64,000 bases of DNA from Hafnia alvei (GCF_900095695.1 NZ_FMIQ01000055.1:118196-182195), one strand, 5' to 3'. Counted from the stretch's first letter, positions 31,882-41,004 are shown. Translations and numbers: made by a program. The notes: generated by a model from the letters alone, not told the origin.

Positions 31882-32454
31882 TTATTGGTCAAAGGAGAGT
31901 TTCCACACGCCGGTATTGGTGGTGGAAATGGCGGTGGCTCCTGCATCGAGTGCATTATTAGCATCTTCAGCGTCGCACACGAGGCCACCGGCAATAATCG
32001 GCAGATCAATTTTCTCCGTTACCCACTTCAGCACTTTTGGCATACAGCCGGGCAGAATTTCAATACAGTCCGGATTCGACTGCGCAACCTGCTTATCAAT
32101 ACTGTGAAATGAAATGGAGTCGAGTAAAAAGAGTCGGTGTATGCCGTAAAACCCTTGGGCTCGGGCGGCCTTAATCATAGACGCTTTGGTACTGATGATG
32201 CCGTCGGCGGCGGTAACGATTTTAAGGAAGTTAATCACGATTTCTTTATTCGAGGTGCCATCAAGCAGATCAACATGGATAAAGGCGTATTTATCTGCGT
32301 TTTTAATGCGCTGGACAATCGCACCGATGTTGCAAATATTGCCGTATAGCACCGAAATAATCTTGCAGTCTGACTGCAATGCAACATTTAAACTTTCAGT
32401 ATCTTTCACCGCGGCGATAACGGGATGGTGGCGTAGAAGTTGCAAAATTGACAC
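31882..32454 (-). CDS. ygcP: GlpP-family putative antiterminator YgcP
   Basis: The 190-residue protein (E. coli YgcP 191) belongs to the family of GlpP, the glycerol-3-phosphate-responsive mRNA-binding antiterminator of Bacillus. It shows HPVIAAVKDTESLNVAL, AFIHVDLLDG, LLDSISF, EILPGCMPKV and IAGGLVCDAEDANNALDAGA in a TIM-barrel pattern. The start is GTG at 32454, seven bases after GGAGA; the open frame runs further upstream but has no support. The cluster contains two leaders with terminator/antiterminator pairs, which are candidate targets. The ligand is unknown. Confidence 0.88.
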   Translation of the reverse strand: MSILQLLRHHPVIAAVKDTESLNVALQSDCKIISVLYGNICNIGAIVQRIKNADKYAFIHVDLLDGTSNKEIVINFLKIVTAADGIISTKASMIKAARAQGFYGIHRLFLLDSISFHSIDKQVAQSNPDCIEILPGCMPKVLKWVTEKIDLPIIAGGLVCDAEDANNALDAGATAISTTNTGVWKLSFDQ

Positions 32455-32546
32455 GGGCGCTCTCCAGCATGATGTTAATGAAAGATTCTGAACATAACAT
32501 ATCACTCCGCCGCACAACGTATGCGGAGATACTTCACAGCACGCCA

Positions 32547-32825
32547 TTATCCATATCTGAATAAGATCCCAGCGCCTGCGGGAGGATATTGCCACCGCGA
32601 AAAAACCGCGCTGTCGCATAAAATTCGACAGGTGCCGCACTCTAAACAGCCTAGGTGATCGAATATCAGATTGCCTTGGGCGTCTAATTGATAAAGCCCG
32701 GCAGGGCAGCCATGAATCAATACTTGAGCCGTTTGCGGATCGATATCCGCAGATAAAACGATATGCGCGGGTATATCAGGTGAAGACTGAAAGTGGTTTT
32801 TCGCCAGCCTGTCGTGAGTATTCAT
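32547..32825 (-). CDS. ygcO: Ferredoxin-like protein YgcO (FixX family)
   Basis: The 92-residue protein has cysteines at 40, 60, 63, 66 and 70 (HGCPAGLY and GCLECGTCRILC), enough for one [4Fe-4S] cluster. FixX-type ferredoxins act with FixC-type flavoproteins. It overlaps the end of ygcN by four bases. The 92-base gap to ygcP contains a hairpin (CTCCGC/GCGGAG, 32507-32530) without a U-run. Confidence 0.92.
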   Translation of the reverse strand: MNTHDRLAKNHFQSSPDIPAHIVLSADIDPQTAQVLIHGCPAGLYQLDAQGNLIFDHLGCLECGTCRILCDSAVFSRWQYPPAGAGILFRYG

Positions 32826-34123
32826 AAACTTTTCCCCCCTCGCACAAGGTCTTTGAGCAATTGAGTGAGCCCGCTGCGTTTAGCATATTTCCACAGCAAC
32901 GTTCTTAGCGGCGGTGGCGGAGTTTCATTGATGGAAAAAAGATCCTGCATGAAATTGGCCGCTAGTTGCGGGTAGTGCTCGAACAAACGGGGCATCTTGA
33001 GTTGCATTTCTGGTACATGGCGATAGCGATGCATCAGAGACAATAACGAGGTTTCTTTGAGTGCGGCGTGATATTCGCTTAGCGATGATGGGCTAAAATC
33101 TTGCTTTTGCCATGCGGAAATTATCGTTTTGGCTGCGGCCTGAGCGGAGAGAATGGCCAAATCCATTCCTCGTACGATATAGCCGGTATTAACGCAGTAG
33201 CCAGCGGTATCGCCTACTAGCAAGTAGCCTGCGCCATAAACTGAGCGTGGCTTGTGGGTAATCTCTTCGGGAATGAGGTGCGCGCTATATTCGAGCCGTT
33301 CACTATTTTTGATTATCGGCGCGATGACCGGATGCTGGCGAAAACTCTCCATAAGCTGTGGCAGGCTCTGTTTTGCATCGTTGAGCGCCGAGAGGTTGCA
33401 GACCACGCCAAGCGATAGCGAGCTGCGGTTGGTATAGATGAATCCTCCTCCAACTTTTCCTTGGGTACAAGCGCCCGCAAACATCCAAGCGCAGCCTTGT
33501 TGAGGGAGCAGCGTGAAGCGGTCTTCTACTGTTTCTGCTGGCAAAGCGAGAATTTCTTTTACGCCAACGGCCATCGTATGAGGTAACGGTTTTGCAACCA
33601 GTTGATGCTTCTCTGCCAGCAGGGTGTTTGCGCCTTCAGCAACGATCACCCAATGTGCATAGAGCGATTCCTCACCTATTTTTACGCCGCAAATGCTACC
33701 TGACCGATCAATAAGGGCGTCTACGTTTACGCCAAGTAAGCATTGAGCACCTGCGGCCTCAGCCTGTGCCAATAGCCAAGGGTCAAAACGGGAGCGAAGC
33801 ACTGAATAGGAGGCTGTTTGTGATGCCTCAGGCGGGTGGCGATAGTCTAGTGTGACGGCGCTTGTATTGCTGAGTAATGATATTCGCTCTTGAGTTATTA
33901 GGCGTTCTAGCGGGGCGCTGGAGGCAAAATCGGGGATCAAGCGGCTAAGGCTATAGCTATACAGTCGTCCACCGGACATGTTTTTCCCGCCGGCCTGCGA
34001 CGAGCGCTCTAATAGAAGAACGTTCATTCCTGCTCTGGCAAGTAGCAATGCGCAACTACTTCCCGCGATCCCAGCACCAATAATGATGACATCAAATTTT
34101 TCATCTAAAGGCTTGTTACTCAT
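32822..34123 (-). CDS. ygcN: FixC/EtfD-like flavoprotein oxidoreductase YgcN
   Basis: The 433-residue FAD protein has VIIIGAGIAGSSCALLLARAG (described by its ends VIIIGAG and LARAG) at residues 12-32, ERSSQAGGKNMSGG, and VGDTAGYCVNTGYIVRGMDLA near residue 300. It resembles FixC and the ETF:quinone oxidoreductases, so it probably takes electrons from YgcQR with the ferredoxin YgcO and delivers them to quinone. The ATG at 34123 follows GGAGGATTGACATCG; the frame extends 25 codons upstream without support. The gap to dacC (34124-34375) holds divergent promoters. Confidence 0.92.
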   Translation of the reverse strand: MSNKPLDEKFDVIIIGAGIAGSSCALLLARAGMNVLLLERSSQAGGKNMSGGRLYSYSLSRLIPDFASSAPLERLITQERISLLSNTSAVTLDYRHPPEASQTASYSVLRSRFDPWLLAQAEAAGAQCLLGVNVDALIDRSGSICGVKIGEESLYAHWVIVAEGANTLLAEKHQLVAKPLPHTMAVGVKEILALPAETVEDRFTLLPQQGCAWMFAGACTQGKVGGGFIYTNRSSLSLGVVCNLSALNDAKQSLPQLMESFRQHPVIAPIIKNSERLEYSAHLIPEEITHKPRSVYGAGYLLVGDTAGYCVNTGYIVRGMDLAILSAQAAAKTIISAWQKQDFSPSSLSEYHAALKETSLLSLMHRYRHVPEMQLKMPRLFEHYPQLAANFMQDLFSINETPPPPLRTLLWKYAKRSGLTQLLKDLVRGGKSL

Positions 34124-34375
34124 CGATGTCAATCCTCCTTCAATGGAAGGAAACAGCATATCACCCCACACTGCTGCAAACTTGACCCAGCACAGCACAA
34201 TGATTAAGCAAAAAATTGATTAGCGAGTTTGTGAGGTTGGATTATATTTAAAGGGTTAATAATCTAGGGTTTATTCTTTAAGTTAAAGCCGTTATGGTTC
34301 CAAGCAGGGTGTACACGCCCTTTGCGAAGGTAAAGATTAATTTTTATTTATCTGAATGGATACGCTGGCATCATC

Positions 34376-35584
34376 ATGAAGAAAATCGCACTCACTACGT
34401 TAATCAAAAAAATCACTCTCGGGGCTGGCCTGACGTTAATGGCAATCCCGATGACCTATGCTGATGAGGCTGCTCCGGCGGCCCCACAAATCAATGCCAA
34501 AGCCTATGTGCTGATGGATTACGACAGCGGGAAAATCCTCACCGAGGCCAATGCCGATGAGCGCTTGGACCCCGCCAGCCTGACGAAGATCATGGCGAGC
34601 TATGTGATCGGTCAGTCAATTAAGGCCGGTAAAATCACACCTAACGATATGGTCGTGGTCGGTAAAGATGCTTGGGCGACGGGTAACCCCGTTTTGCGCG
34701 GTTCGTCGCTGATGTTCCTTAAACCTGGCGATCGGGTTCCGGTTTCTGAGCTAAATAAAGGCGTGGTTATTCAATCGGGTAACGACGCGAGTATCGCGCT
34801 TGCCGATTATGTTGCAGGCAGTCAGGATGCGTTCGTCAGCCTGATGAACAAATACGTTGAAGCTTGGGGACTGAAAAACACCTCATTCAAAACGGTTCAC
34901 GGATTAGATTCTGAAGGGCAATACAGCTCGGCGCGCGATATGGCGTTGATCAGCCAGCGTCTGATTGCTGATGTACCTGATGAGTATGCGTTACACAAAG
35001 AGAAGGAATTCACCTTTAATAAAATCCGTCAGATTAACCGCAACCGTCTGCTGTGGGATAGCAGCCTGAACGTGGATGGGATTAAAACCGGGTTTACCTC
35101 AGGTGCAGGCCATAACTTAGTCTCCTCGGCGACCGATGGTCCAATGCGTTTGATCTCGGTTGTGCTGGGCGCGCCAACGGATCGAATTCGTTTCGAAGAG
35201 AGTAAAAAGCTGCTGACGTGGGGCTTCCGCTTCTATGAAACCGTTACGCCAATTAAAGTTGGACAGGCATTTACCACTGAAAAAGTGTGGTTTGGTGATA
35301 AGAGCGAAGTGGAACTGGGCGTCGACAAAAACGCCGGTGTCACCATCCCGCGCGGGCAGCTGAAAAACCTGAAGGCCAGCTTTACCCTCAACCAGCCTCA
35401 GTTGGAAGCACCATTGGCCAAAGGGCAAGTGGTCGGGACGATAGATTTTCAATTGAACGGCAAAACTATTGAGCAGCGTCCGCTGGTGGTGCTCAACGAA
35501 GTGAAAGAGGCCGGCTTCTTTGGTCGTATCATCGACTTTGTGATGATGAAAATTCATCAGCTGTTCGGTTCGTGGTTTGGCTAA
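34376..35584 (+). CDS. dacC: D-alanyl-D-alanine carboxypeptidase, PBP6-like (DacC)
   Basis: The 402-residue protein has a signal peptide (about residues 1-29), the penicillin-binding motifs Ser68-L-T-Lys71, Ser134-G-Asn136 and Lys237-T-Gly239, a C-terminal beta domain (PBP5_C) and an amphipathic anchor [18 protein letters not shown]. It trims pentapeptide side chains at the periplasmic face. The C terminus is closer to DacC than to DacA or DacD, and the downstream order deoR-ybjG matches E. coli dacC. An inverted repeat ATCAGCGTGC/GCACGCTGAT follows the stop (35596-35620). Confidence 0.92.
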   Translation: MKKIALTTLIKKITLGAGLTLMAIPMTYADEAAPAAPQINAKAYVLMDYDSGKILTEANADERLDPASLTKIMASYVIGQSIKAGKITPNDMVVVGKDAWATGNPVLRGSSLMFLKPGDRVPVSELNKGVVIQSGNDASIALADYVAGSQDAFVSLMNKYVEAWGLKNTSFKTVHGLDSEGQYSSARDMALISQRLIADVPDEYALHKEKEFTFNKIRQINRNRLLWDSSLNVDGIKTGFTSGAGHNLVSSATDGPMRLISVVLGAPTDRIRFEESKKLLTWGFRFYETVTPIKVGQAFTTEKVWFGDKSEVELGVDKNAGVTIPRGQLKNLKASFTLNQPQLEAPLAKGQVVGTIDFQLNGKTIEQRPLVVLNEVKEAGFFGRIIDFVMMKIHQLFGSWFG

Positions 35585-35730
35585 TACTTCCAACAATCAG
35601 CGTGCAACATGCACGCTGATTCATGCTTTATGCAATTCTCTTCGCAAGTCTTCATCGCAGTATGAAATACCGCTTTTCTCGCTGAAAAATCACCGTTAGC
35701 TTGGCTGCGGGTGCTTAGGGCTGTCTGCTT

Positions 35731-35857
<127 letters not shown>

Positions 35858-35877
35858 TGCATTAGCTGAAAGCAGAT

Positions 35878-35990
35878 AGAAAAAAGCCCCACCCGACTAT
35901 AAATCGAAGTGAGGCTCAATCTTATGCAAGACAACATGAGGTTAGTCTCTTACCCGCCGCAAGGCAAGGAAAAGGAGGCCGGAGATGCCG
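35878..35990 (-). ncRNA. sok: Sok-like antisense RNA (ends approximate)
   Basis: A minus-strand terminator is seen upstream of the hok frame: AGCCTCAC (35918-35911) pairs with GTGGGGCT (35892-35885), then TTTTTT. This is where the antisense Sok RNA should end. Its 5' end is not readable; the position given is an estimate. Sok would block translation of the overlapping mok frame and so of hok. Confidence 0.55.
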
Positions 35991-36073
35991 CAAAAAACGG
36001 TGATTTATTGTGTATTGATCGTCTGCTTAACGCTACTGGCGTTTATCAGAATCACTCACGGGTATCTTTGTGA
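35924..36073 (+). CDS. Mok-like overlapping frame
   Basis: This 49-codon frame (MQDNMRLVSYPPQGKEKEAG at its start) begins 61 bases before hok and overlaps its first third in another frame. In hok/sok systems translation of mok is needed for hok translation. The protein sequence itself is not expected to be conserved. The start at 35924 is the first ATG after the sok terminator region. Confidence 0.5.
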   Translation: MQDNMRLVSYPPQGKEKEAGDAAKNGDLLCIDRLLNATGVYQNHSRVSL

Positions 36074-36137
36074 GATACATATAAAAAACGGTGATAAAGA
36101 AGTGGCGGCTGTTTTGGCCTACGCATCCAAACGGTAA
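35985..36137 (+). CDS. hok: Hok-family type I toxin, small membrane protein
   Basis: The 50-residue peptide starts MPQKTVIYCVLIVCLTLL and continues with a single membrane helix, then LCEIHIKNGDKEVAAVLAY. This is the Hok/Gef pattern (MPQK, hydrophobic helix, LCExHIKxGxxEVAAxLA), including the conserved periplasmic cysteine at 29. Overproduced Hok depolarises the inner membrane. AAGGAGGCCGGAG precedes the ATG. It lies with mok and sok between dacC and sdaB. Confidence 0.93.
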   Translation: MPQKTVIYCVLIVCLTLLAFIRITHGYLCEIHIKNGDKEVAAVLAYASKR

Positions 36138-36142
36138 GCTGA

Positions 36143-36177
36143 CTCAACGGCGGGGAGGTGACTCCCCGCTTGTTGAG
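36143..36177 (+). terminator. Hairpin at the 3' end of the hok mRNA
   Basis: GCGGGGAG (36150-36157) pairs with CTCCCCGC (36162-36169) around GTGA; outer arms CTCAAC and GTTGAG extend it (36143-36177). No long U-run is present. In hok mRNAs the 3' end folds back on the 5' end; this stem may be part of that structure and may also serve the convergent sdaB transcript. Confidence 0.65.
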
Positions 36178-36238
36178 ACACTCTGGCTCAATCTTGTGGT
36201 GTTAGCATCAGTCACTAAGCACCCATACTAAGCACTTA

Positions 36239-37606
36239 TTAACCGCAGGTCAGAACCTTGAGTGCCAAACCACCGCGTGAAGTTTCACGGTATTTGGCAT
36301 TCATATCTTTGCCTGTTTCGTACATGGTTTCGATCACTTTATCTAGGCAAACGCGTGGGTCGCTGGTACGGCGCATTGCCATACGAGAAGCGTTGACCGC
36401 TTTCACGGCGGCGATAGCGTTACGTTCGATACAAGGAACCTGAACCTGGCCTGCAACTGGATCACAAGTTAAACCAAGGTTGTGTTCCATGGCGATTTCA
36501 GCGGCCATACAAACCTGCGCAGGGCTTCCGCCCATCAGCTCAGTCAGACCCGCTGCGGCCATTGAACAGGCAACCCCAACTTCACCTTGGCACCCAACTT
36601 CAGCACCGGAGATCGACGCATTCATTTTGTACAGTGCGCCAATAACCCCAGAGGCTAAGAAGTAGCGAGAGTACGAGTTAGTATTAACTTCACGAATGAA
36701 TTTATCGTAGTAGGCCAATACCGCAGGGATAATCCCGCATGCGCCGTTGGTTGGTGCGGTGACCACTCGACCACCGGCCGCATTCTCTTCGTTCACGGCA
36801 AAGGCGTACATGTTGATCCAGTCAACCACGGCCATTGGGTCAACGCTCATTTTATCGTGGGTCACCAGCATGCGACGCAGCGCTGATGCACGACGTGGAA
36901 CGCGCAACGGCCCCGGCAAAATGCCTTCGGTATTCATTCCGCGCTCGATGCCGCTACGCATGACATCCCAAACGCGCGTGAAGTGGGCTTCGATCTCTTC
37001 TTTGCTATGCAAAGCGAGTTCGTTTTGCATCACCAACCCAGACAGAGATAGCCCAGATGCTTTGCAATGTTCCTGCAAATCTGCGGCGCTCTTGAATGGA
37101 TAAGGCACCTGCACTGCGTTTTCAGACTGTTTGCCAAAGTTTTCTTCGTCAACGATAAAGCCGCCGCCGATAGAGTAATAGGTTTTGCTATGAACGACGG
37201 TGTCGCCAGCCAGCGCAGTAATACGCATGCCGTTCTCGTGCAGCGACAGGTTGTCTTGGTGGAAGTTCATGCTGGTTTCCAGCGGGAAATCCACTTCGTG
37301 CTGGCCTTTGGCCAACAACAGGCGTCCACGCTGTTCCACGTCTTTAATAAAACCGGGGATCATATCGATATCAACGCTGTCAGGCATGTTGCCCGCCAGA
37401 CCCATAATGATAGCGAGATCGGTGTGGTGGCCTTTACCGGTCAGTGAGAGCGAACCGTAAACGTCAACAACGACGCGGGTGACATCGCTCAGGATGCCTT
37501 TTTCAATTAAATCGTCAGAGAATTCTTTACCGGCTTTCATTGGGCCCACGGTGTGGGAGCTGGATGGGCCAATGCCAATTTTATAAATATCAAATACGCT
37601 AATCAT
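36239..37606 (-). CDS. sdaB: L-serine ammonia-lyase (deaminase)
   Basis: The 455-residue iron-sulfur enzyme deaminates L-serine to pyruvate and ammonia. It has the usual beginning SVFDIYKIGIGPSSSHTVGPM, the central region APTNGACGIIPAVL, AEVGCQGEVGVACSMAAAGL and the C-terminal LTCDPVAGQVQVPCIERNA; the cysteines in these segments hold the [4Fe-4S] cluster. Length is that of SdaB in E. coli, and the gene lies downstream of the serine transporter gene sdaC as in the sdaCB operon. The two are separated by 169 bases containing a short ERIC and a hairpin. Confidence 0.93.
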   Translation of the reverse strand: MISVFDIYKIGIGPSSSHTVGPMKAGKEFSDDLIEKGILSDVTRVVVDVYGSLSLTGKGHHTDLAIIMGLAGNMPDSVDIDMIPGFIKDVEQRGRLLLAKGQHEVDFPLETSMNFHQDNLSLHENGMRITALAGDTVVHSKTYYSIGGGFIVDEENFGKQSENAVQVPYPFKSAADLQEHCKASGLSLSGLVMQNELALHSKEEIEAHFTRVWDVMRSGIERGMNTEGILPGPLRVPRRASALRRMLVTHDKMSVDPMAVVDWINMYAFAVNEENAAGGRVVTAPTNGACGIIPAVLAYYDKFIREVNTNSYSRYFLASGVIGALYKMNASISGAEVGCQGEVGVACSMAAAGLTELMGGSPAQVCMAAEIAMEHNLGLTCDPVAGQVQVPCIERNAIAAVKAVNASRMAMRRTSDPRVCLDKVIETMYETGKDMNAKYRETSRGGLALKVLTCG

Positions 37607-37631
37607 GTCGCCTCCGTACGTTAAACAGGGC

Positions 37632-37688
37632 TATATCCTTCGTACTTGAAGCTGCTACCGTGCTGCAATTCCAATTACTGTGGATATA
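37632..37688. repeat. Short, internally deleted ERIC element (copy C)
   Basis: The ends TATATCCTTCGTACTTGAAG and TGGATATA match the outer arms of copies A and B, but the central block with the AAGTAAGT and GATTCAC motifs is missing, leaving 57 bases. It lies within the sdaC-sdaB intercistronic region. Short ERICs with central deletions are known in Yersinia and relatives. Confidence 0.75.
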
Positions 37689-37720
37689 AAGAATGGTGCT
37701 GCCAGAGAAGGGGGGTGATA

Positions 37721-37751
37721 CGGCCAGCGCAAGAGAAGAGTGCGCTGGCCG
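37721..37751. other. Intercistronic hairpin after sdaC
   Basis: CGGCCAGCGC and GCGCTGGCCG form a perfect 10-base-pair stem 25 bases after the sdaC stop codon. No U-run follows on the minus strand. It could protect the sdaC mRNA 3' end or set the ratio of sdaC to sdaB. Confidence 0.6.
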
Positions 37752-37775
37752 GTAGAGCATTAACTCTTACAGCGA

Positions 37776-39065
37776 TTAACCAAACAGGGTGTACAGAATT
37801 GCAGAGATTGCAATCAGACCCATGATGACTACGAATGCGTTGCTGATGTGGCCGCTGTATTTGCGCATCGCTGGAACTTTATGGATGGCGTACATTGGCA
37901 TCAGGAACAGGATCATCGCGATAACTGGGCCACCCAAGGTTTCGATCATACCCAGAATGCTTGGGTTCAGCGTTGCAACAGCCCAAGTGGTCAGCAGCAT
38001 GAACAGCGCAGTAATTTTGTTCAGTTTGCTGGTTTCAATAGTTTTGCCTTTGCCACGCAGAGACTTGATAACCATACCGTTGAAGCCTTCACGAGCACCC
38101 AGATAGTGACCCAAGAAGGATTTAGTGATCGCGATGAAGGCAATAACTGGCGCCATGTATGCGATAACTGGAGTATTAAAGTGGTTAGCCAAGTAAGACA
38201 GAATAGAGATGTTCTGTGCTTTAGCTTCAGCCAGATCCGCTGGAGACAGGCTCAATACGCAGCTGAACACGAAGAACATAACGGTCAGAACCATCATGAT
38301 GTGTGCATAAGCTAGGATCTTAGAACACTTCTTCTCAGCGTCTACACCGTACTCTTCACGTTTCGCAACGGCGAACGCAGAGATGATTGGTGAGTGGTTG
38401 AAAGAGAACACCATAACTGGAATTACCAGCCACAGAGTCATCCACAGGCCGCTGCCGCTCATTGACTGAGTCATTGCTGAAGTTTCGAAGATAGCACTGT
38501 TCCAGTTAGGGATCAGGTACAGAGCCAGAATCATCAGTACTGCAACAAACGGGAATACCAAGATGCTCATTGCTTTAACGATGAACTGTTCACCCAGGCG
38601 AACGATAGTCATCAGACCCAGAATCAGGATCAGAGACAGAATGGCGCGTGGAGGTGAAGACATACCCAGCTGGTGAGTAATGAAGCTATCAACGGTGTTG
38701 GTGATAGCAACGCTGTATACCAACAAAATCGGGTAAATAGCGAAGAAGTACAGCAGGGTGATCAGTTTACCTGCGCCAACGCCAAAGTGTTCTTCTACAA
38801 CTTCAGTGATGTCTTCGCCTGGATTTTTACCAGACAGCACGAAACGGGTCAGGCCGCGGTGCGCAAAGAAAGTCATAGGGAAAGCGATGATTGCCATGAT
38901 GATCAGTGGAATTAAACCACCGACGCCGGCATTGATTGGCAGGAACAGTACGCCTGCACCAATCGCTGTGCCGTACAGGCCCAGCATCCACATGGTATCT
39001 GACTTGCGCCAGGCCGTTGCGGAACCAGAAGTAGAAGTAATAGTACTAGTCTGAGTAGTGTCCAT
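37776..39065 (-). CDS. sdaC: Serine/proton symporter
   Basis: The 429-residue inner-membrane transporter has exactly the E. coli SdaC length and near-identical opening [20 protein letters not shown], followed by about eleven membrane segments of the STP branch of the amino-acid/auxin permease superfamily. It imports L-serine with protons and feeds SdaB. The ATG at 39065 follows GGAGACCCT; the frame runs 14 codons further upstream without support. Confidence 0.95.
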   Translation of the reverse strand: MDTTQTSTITSTSGSATAWRKSDTMWMLGLYGTAIGAGVLFLPINAGVGGLIPLIIMAIIAFPMTFFAHRGLTRFVLSGKNPGEDITEVVEEHFGVGAGKLITLLYFFAIYPILLVYSVAITNTVDSFITHQLGMSSPPRAILSLILILGLMTIVRLGEQFIVKAMSILVFPFVAVLMILALYLIPNWNSAIFETSAMTQSMSGSGLWMTLWLVIPVMVFSFNHSPIISAFAVAKREEYGVDAEKKCSKILAYAHIMMVLTVMFFVFSCVLSLSPADLAEAKAQNISILSYLANHFNTPVIAYMAPVIAFIAITKSFLGHYLGAREGFNGMVIKSLRGKGKTIETSKLNKITALFMLLTTWAVATLNPSILGMIETLGGPVIAMILFLMPMYAIHKVPAMRKYSGHISNAFVVIMGLIAISAILYTLFG

Positions 39066-39233
39066 AGGGTCTCCGAAGTGAACACGTTTAAAACAGTTTC
39101 TTATCAAAACAATTCTTTGTTCAGTCGTGATGTACTACGAAAGAACTTTATTCAATTCAACGTACTGCGTGTGTTGCTAATTACCTGGTTATAAAAATGG
39201 ATTCATTCCATTAAATAAAGCGGCTGCACTATA

Positions 39234-39264
39234 CAACAGTGTATAAAACCAACAGTGTATAAAA
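39234..39264. repeat. Tandem 15-base repeat in the sdaC upstream region
   Basis: CAACAGTGTATAAAA occurs at 39234-39248 and 39250-39264. It lies in the AT-rich, gene-free stretch 39066-39987 upstream of sdaC, which would hold the sdaC promoter. In the same stretch are inverted repeats around TTATCACTT (39617) and TTATCAAAGTGATAA (39956-39970). I see no open reading frame of note there. sdaC is under Lrp and CRP control in E. coli; I could not identify convincing sites here. Confidence 0.6.
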
Positions 39265-39987
39265 GGAACGCATTAAGCTTACTTTTTCATGGAGCTTGCT
39301 TTTGTCCTGCTCAGCCAAAATAAAAAAAGCGAACAAATAATAGTCCGTTCATAAAATGCTCTTTTTAATTGTTGGTGAGTTGCAGCTGTTTTCGGCGGCA
39401 AAGATATATTTTTACAGTTAAAACGTCCGTGATCCGGCTCTCAATTGCGATATTCACTCGATTTTATCGCGTTTTTTCTGATTTTTAGGCTAAAATAAAC
39501 ACACAAAATTAACAAGGAAATTCATGCTAATTAACAGCATTAGGAAAATTAGTAAAAATTCGTTTCTTATGTGAAATAAAAAACACGATTTAACTGAATT
39601 CAAAAAAACAAAGATTCTTATCACTTTGGTTATAGTCAACATGTGTATTATAAGTGATGATATTTTAACTAACTGTTTTATATGAACTTATTTATGTTGG
39701 TTTATTGTTTTTTGTATGACGAAAATATATGTGTTTTAACCGAAAAATTAGATTGAAACTGATTATTCCTTGAGCGTAACTAATAAACAATATTGACTTC
39801 GAAGAGTGGAATTGGCAATTAAGTATGATTAATTAACTTATTGGTGAGAAAGGAAATGGTGAATAGGGAAGAAAGGATTGGTAAATAAACAAACGACTAT
39901 AATGGTGAAATGACTACAGCTCCAATTATCTTGAAACTGTAGTTTATAAATAGATTTATCAAAGTGATAATGATTATTAAATAGCGA

Positions 39988-40745
39988 TTAGCACAAAAGT
40001 TGTACGTTTTTTAAGATCAAGAACTGACAAATTTCCGTTCTTGGTGCCTGATCGGTGATTAGCATGGAAAACTCGGAAAGTGGCGCAATCCAAGCGGGTT
40101 TGACCTCACCAAATTTGCTGGCATCAGCGATGAGCGCCGTGCACGCTGAATCGCTTTTTGTTTAAGTGCTATCTCGTCAAGATTAAAGCAGGTCGCGCCC
40201 TGTTTGGGGGTGATGCCTGCAGCAGAAATAAAGGCCAGCGTGGGGCAAAGATTATCCAACTCGCTGCAGAGCCCGTTGGCAACGAAAATGGCGCTGTCTG
40301 GATTAAATGACCCACCGCACAAGATTACGCGGCAGTTTGGTTTGGTTCGCAATGCCATGAAGGTATTTAATGAGTAACAGACGCCGGTAAAGCTGAGAGA
40401 TTCATCAAGAGCATCAATGATGAAAGGAACCGTGGTACCGCAGTCAAAAAAGACCACGTCATCTTCTTGCACCAGTTGCGCGGCCAGCGTGCCGATGTGG
40501 CGTTTTTCTTTGACACGTTTTTCCTGCTGGTCGGTCACGAAGTAACGAGCGCTTTGATGGATTTTAGGATCTAGCACCACGTAACCACCCAGCAAAACCA
40601 CATCGCTACTTTGTGAGGCTAAATCGCGGCGCACCGTCATTTCTGAGACATTAAGTAACTCGGCAGCATCTTTAAGATGTAGTTTATCTGTTCGTTTGAG
40701 CGCCTGTGACAAGCGGTTAATACGATCGTAACGCCGGGTTTCCAT
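39988..40745 (-). pseudogene. deoR: deoR, frameshifted near the C terminus
   Basis: The first 203 codons match E. coli DeoR, the deoxyribonucleoside repressor: METRR at the start, helix-turn-helix HLKDAAELLNVSEMTVRRDL, then FFDCGTTVPFIIDAL and GATCFNLDEIALKQKAIQRA. At 40138-40139 the reading frame shifts. The continuation is found in another frame as ALIADASKFGEVKPAWIAPL and on to the TAA at 39988-39990. Compared with E. coli the gap is 7 bases short, so a 7-base deletion is the simplest explanation. As it stands the frame ends at 40059 (228 residues) without the last part of the inducer-binding domain. A sequencing error cannot be excluded. Confidence 0.85.
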
Positions 40746-40965
40746 AATTTCTCTCAGTAAAGTGGCCGGTACTTAAGCCGGGCAAGAATAATCGGGATGC
40801 CTTTTCCCATGAGATTCCGGAGAAGGAACAACGTTCCAACGTGGTGTTGGATGAGATAAATGCGACTACTTTCAACGAATTCAGTCGTTCGCGAGGCCTT
40901 TCATCTTACCTCTGTGCCCGCTGAGGCGCAAATTGGTGATTGAGTGACTGTAGTCTAGCAAATAC

Positions 40966-40988
40966 AAAAAAGCCCGCAAAAACGGGCT
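40966..40988 (-). terminator. ybjG terminator
   Basis: On the minus strand AGCCCG (40988-40983) pairs with CGGGCT (40976-40971), followed by six T residues. It lies 17 bases after the ybjG stop codon. Confidence 0.88.
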
Positions 40989-41004
40989 GATTATCTCATT
41001 GGGC

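Noticed and set aside
35117..35596. Minus-strand frame of 159 codons within dacC
   Set aside because: It is a shadow of dacC, whose motifs and length are convincing.
39571..39590. CRP-like TGTGAAATAAAAAACACG upstream of sdaC
   Set aside because: The spacing between the half-sites is eight bases instead of six, and the region is so AT-rich that such matches are expected by chance.
39960..39982. Fur-box-like GATAATGATTATT near the end of deoR
   Set aside because: Only about two thirds of the 19-base Fur consensus fits, and the site is downstream of a minus-strand gene with no promoter for an iron gene nearby.
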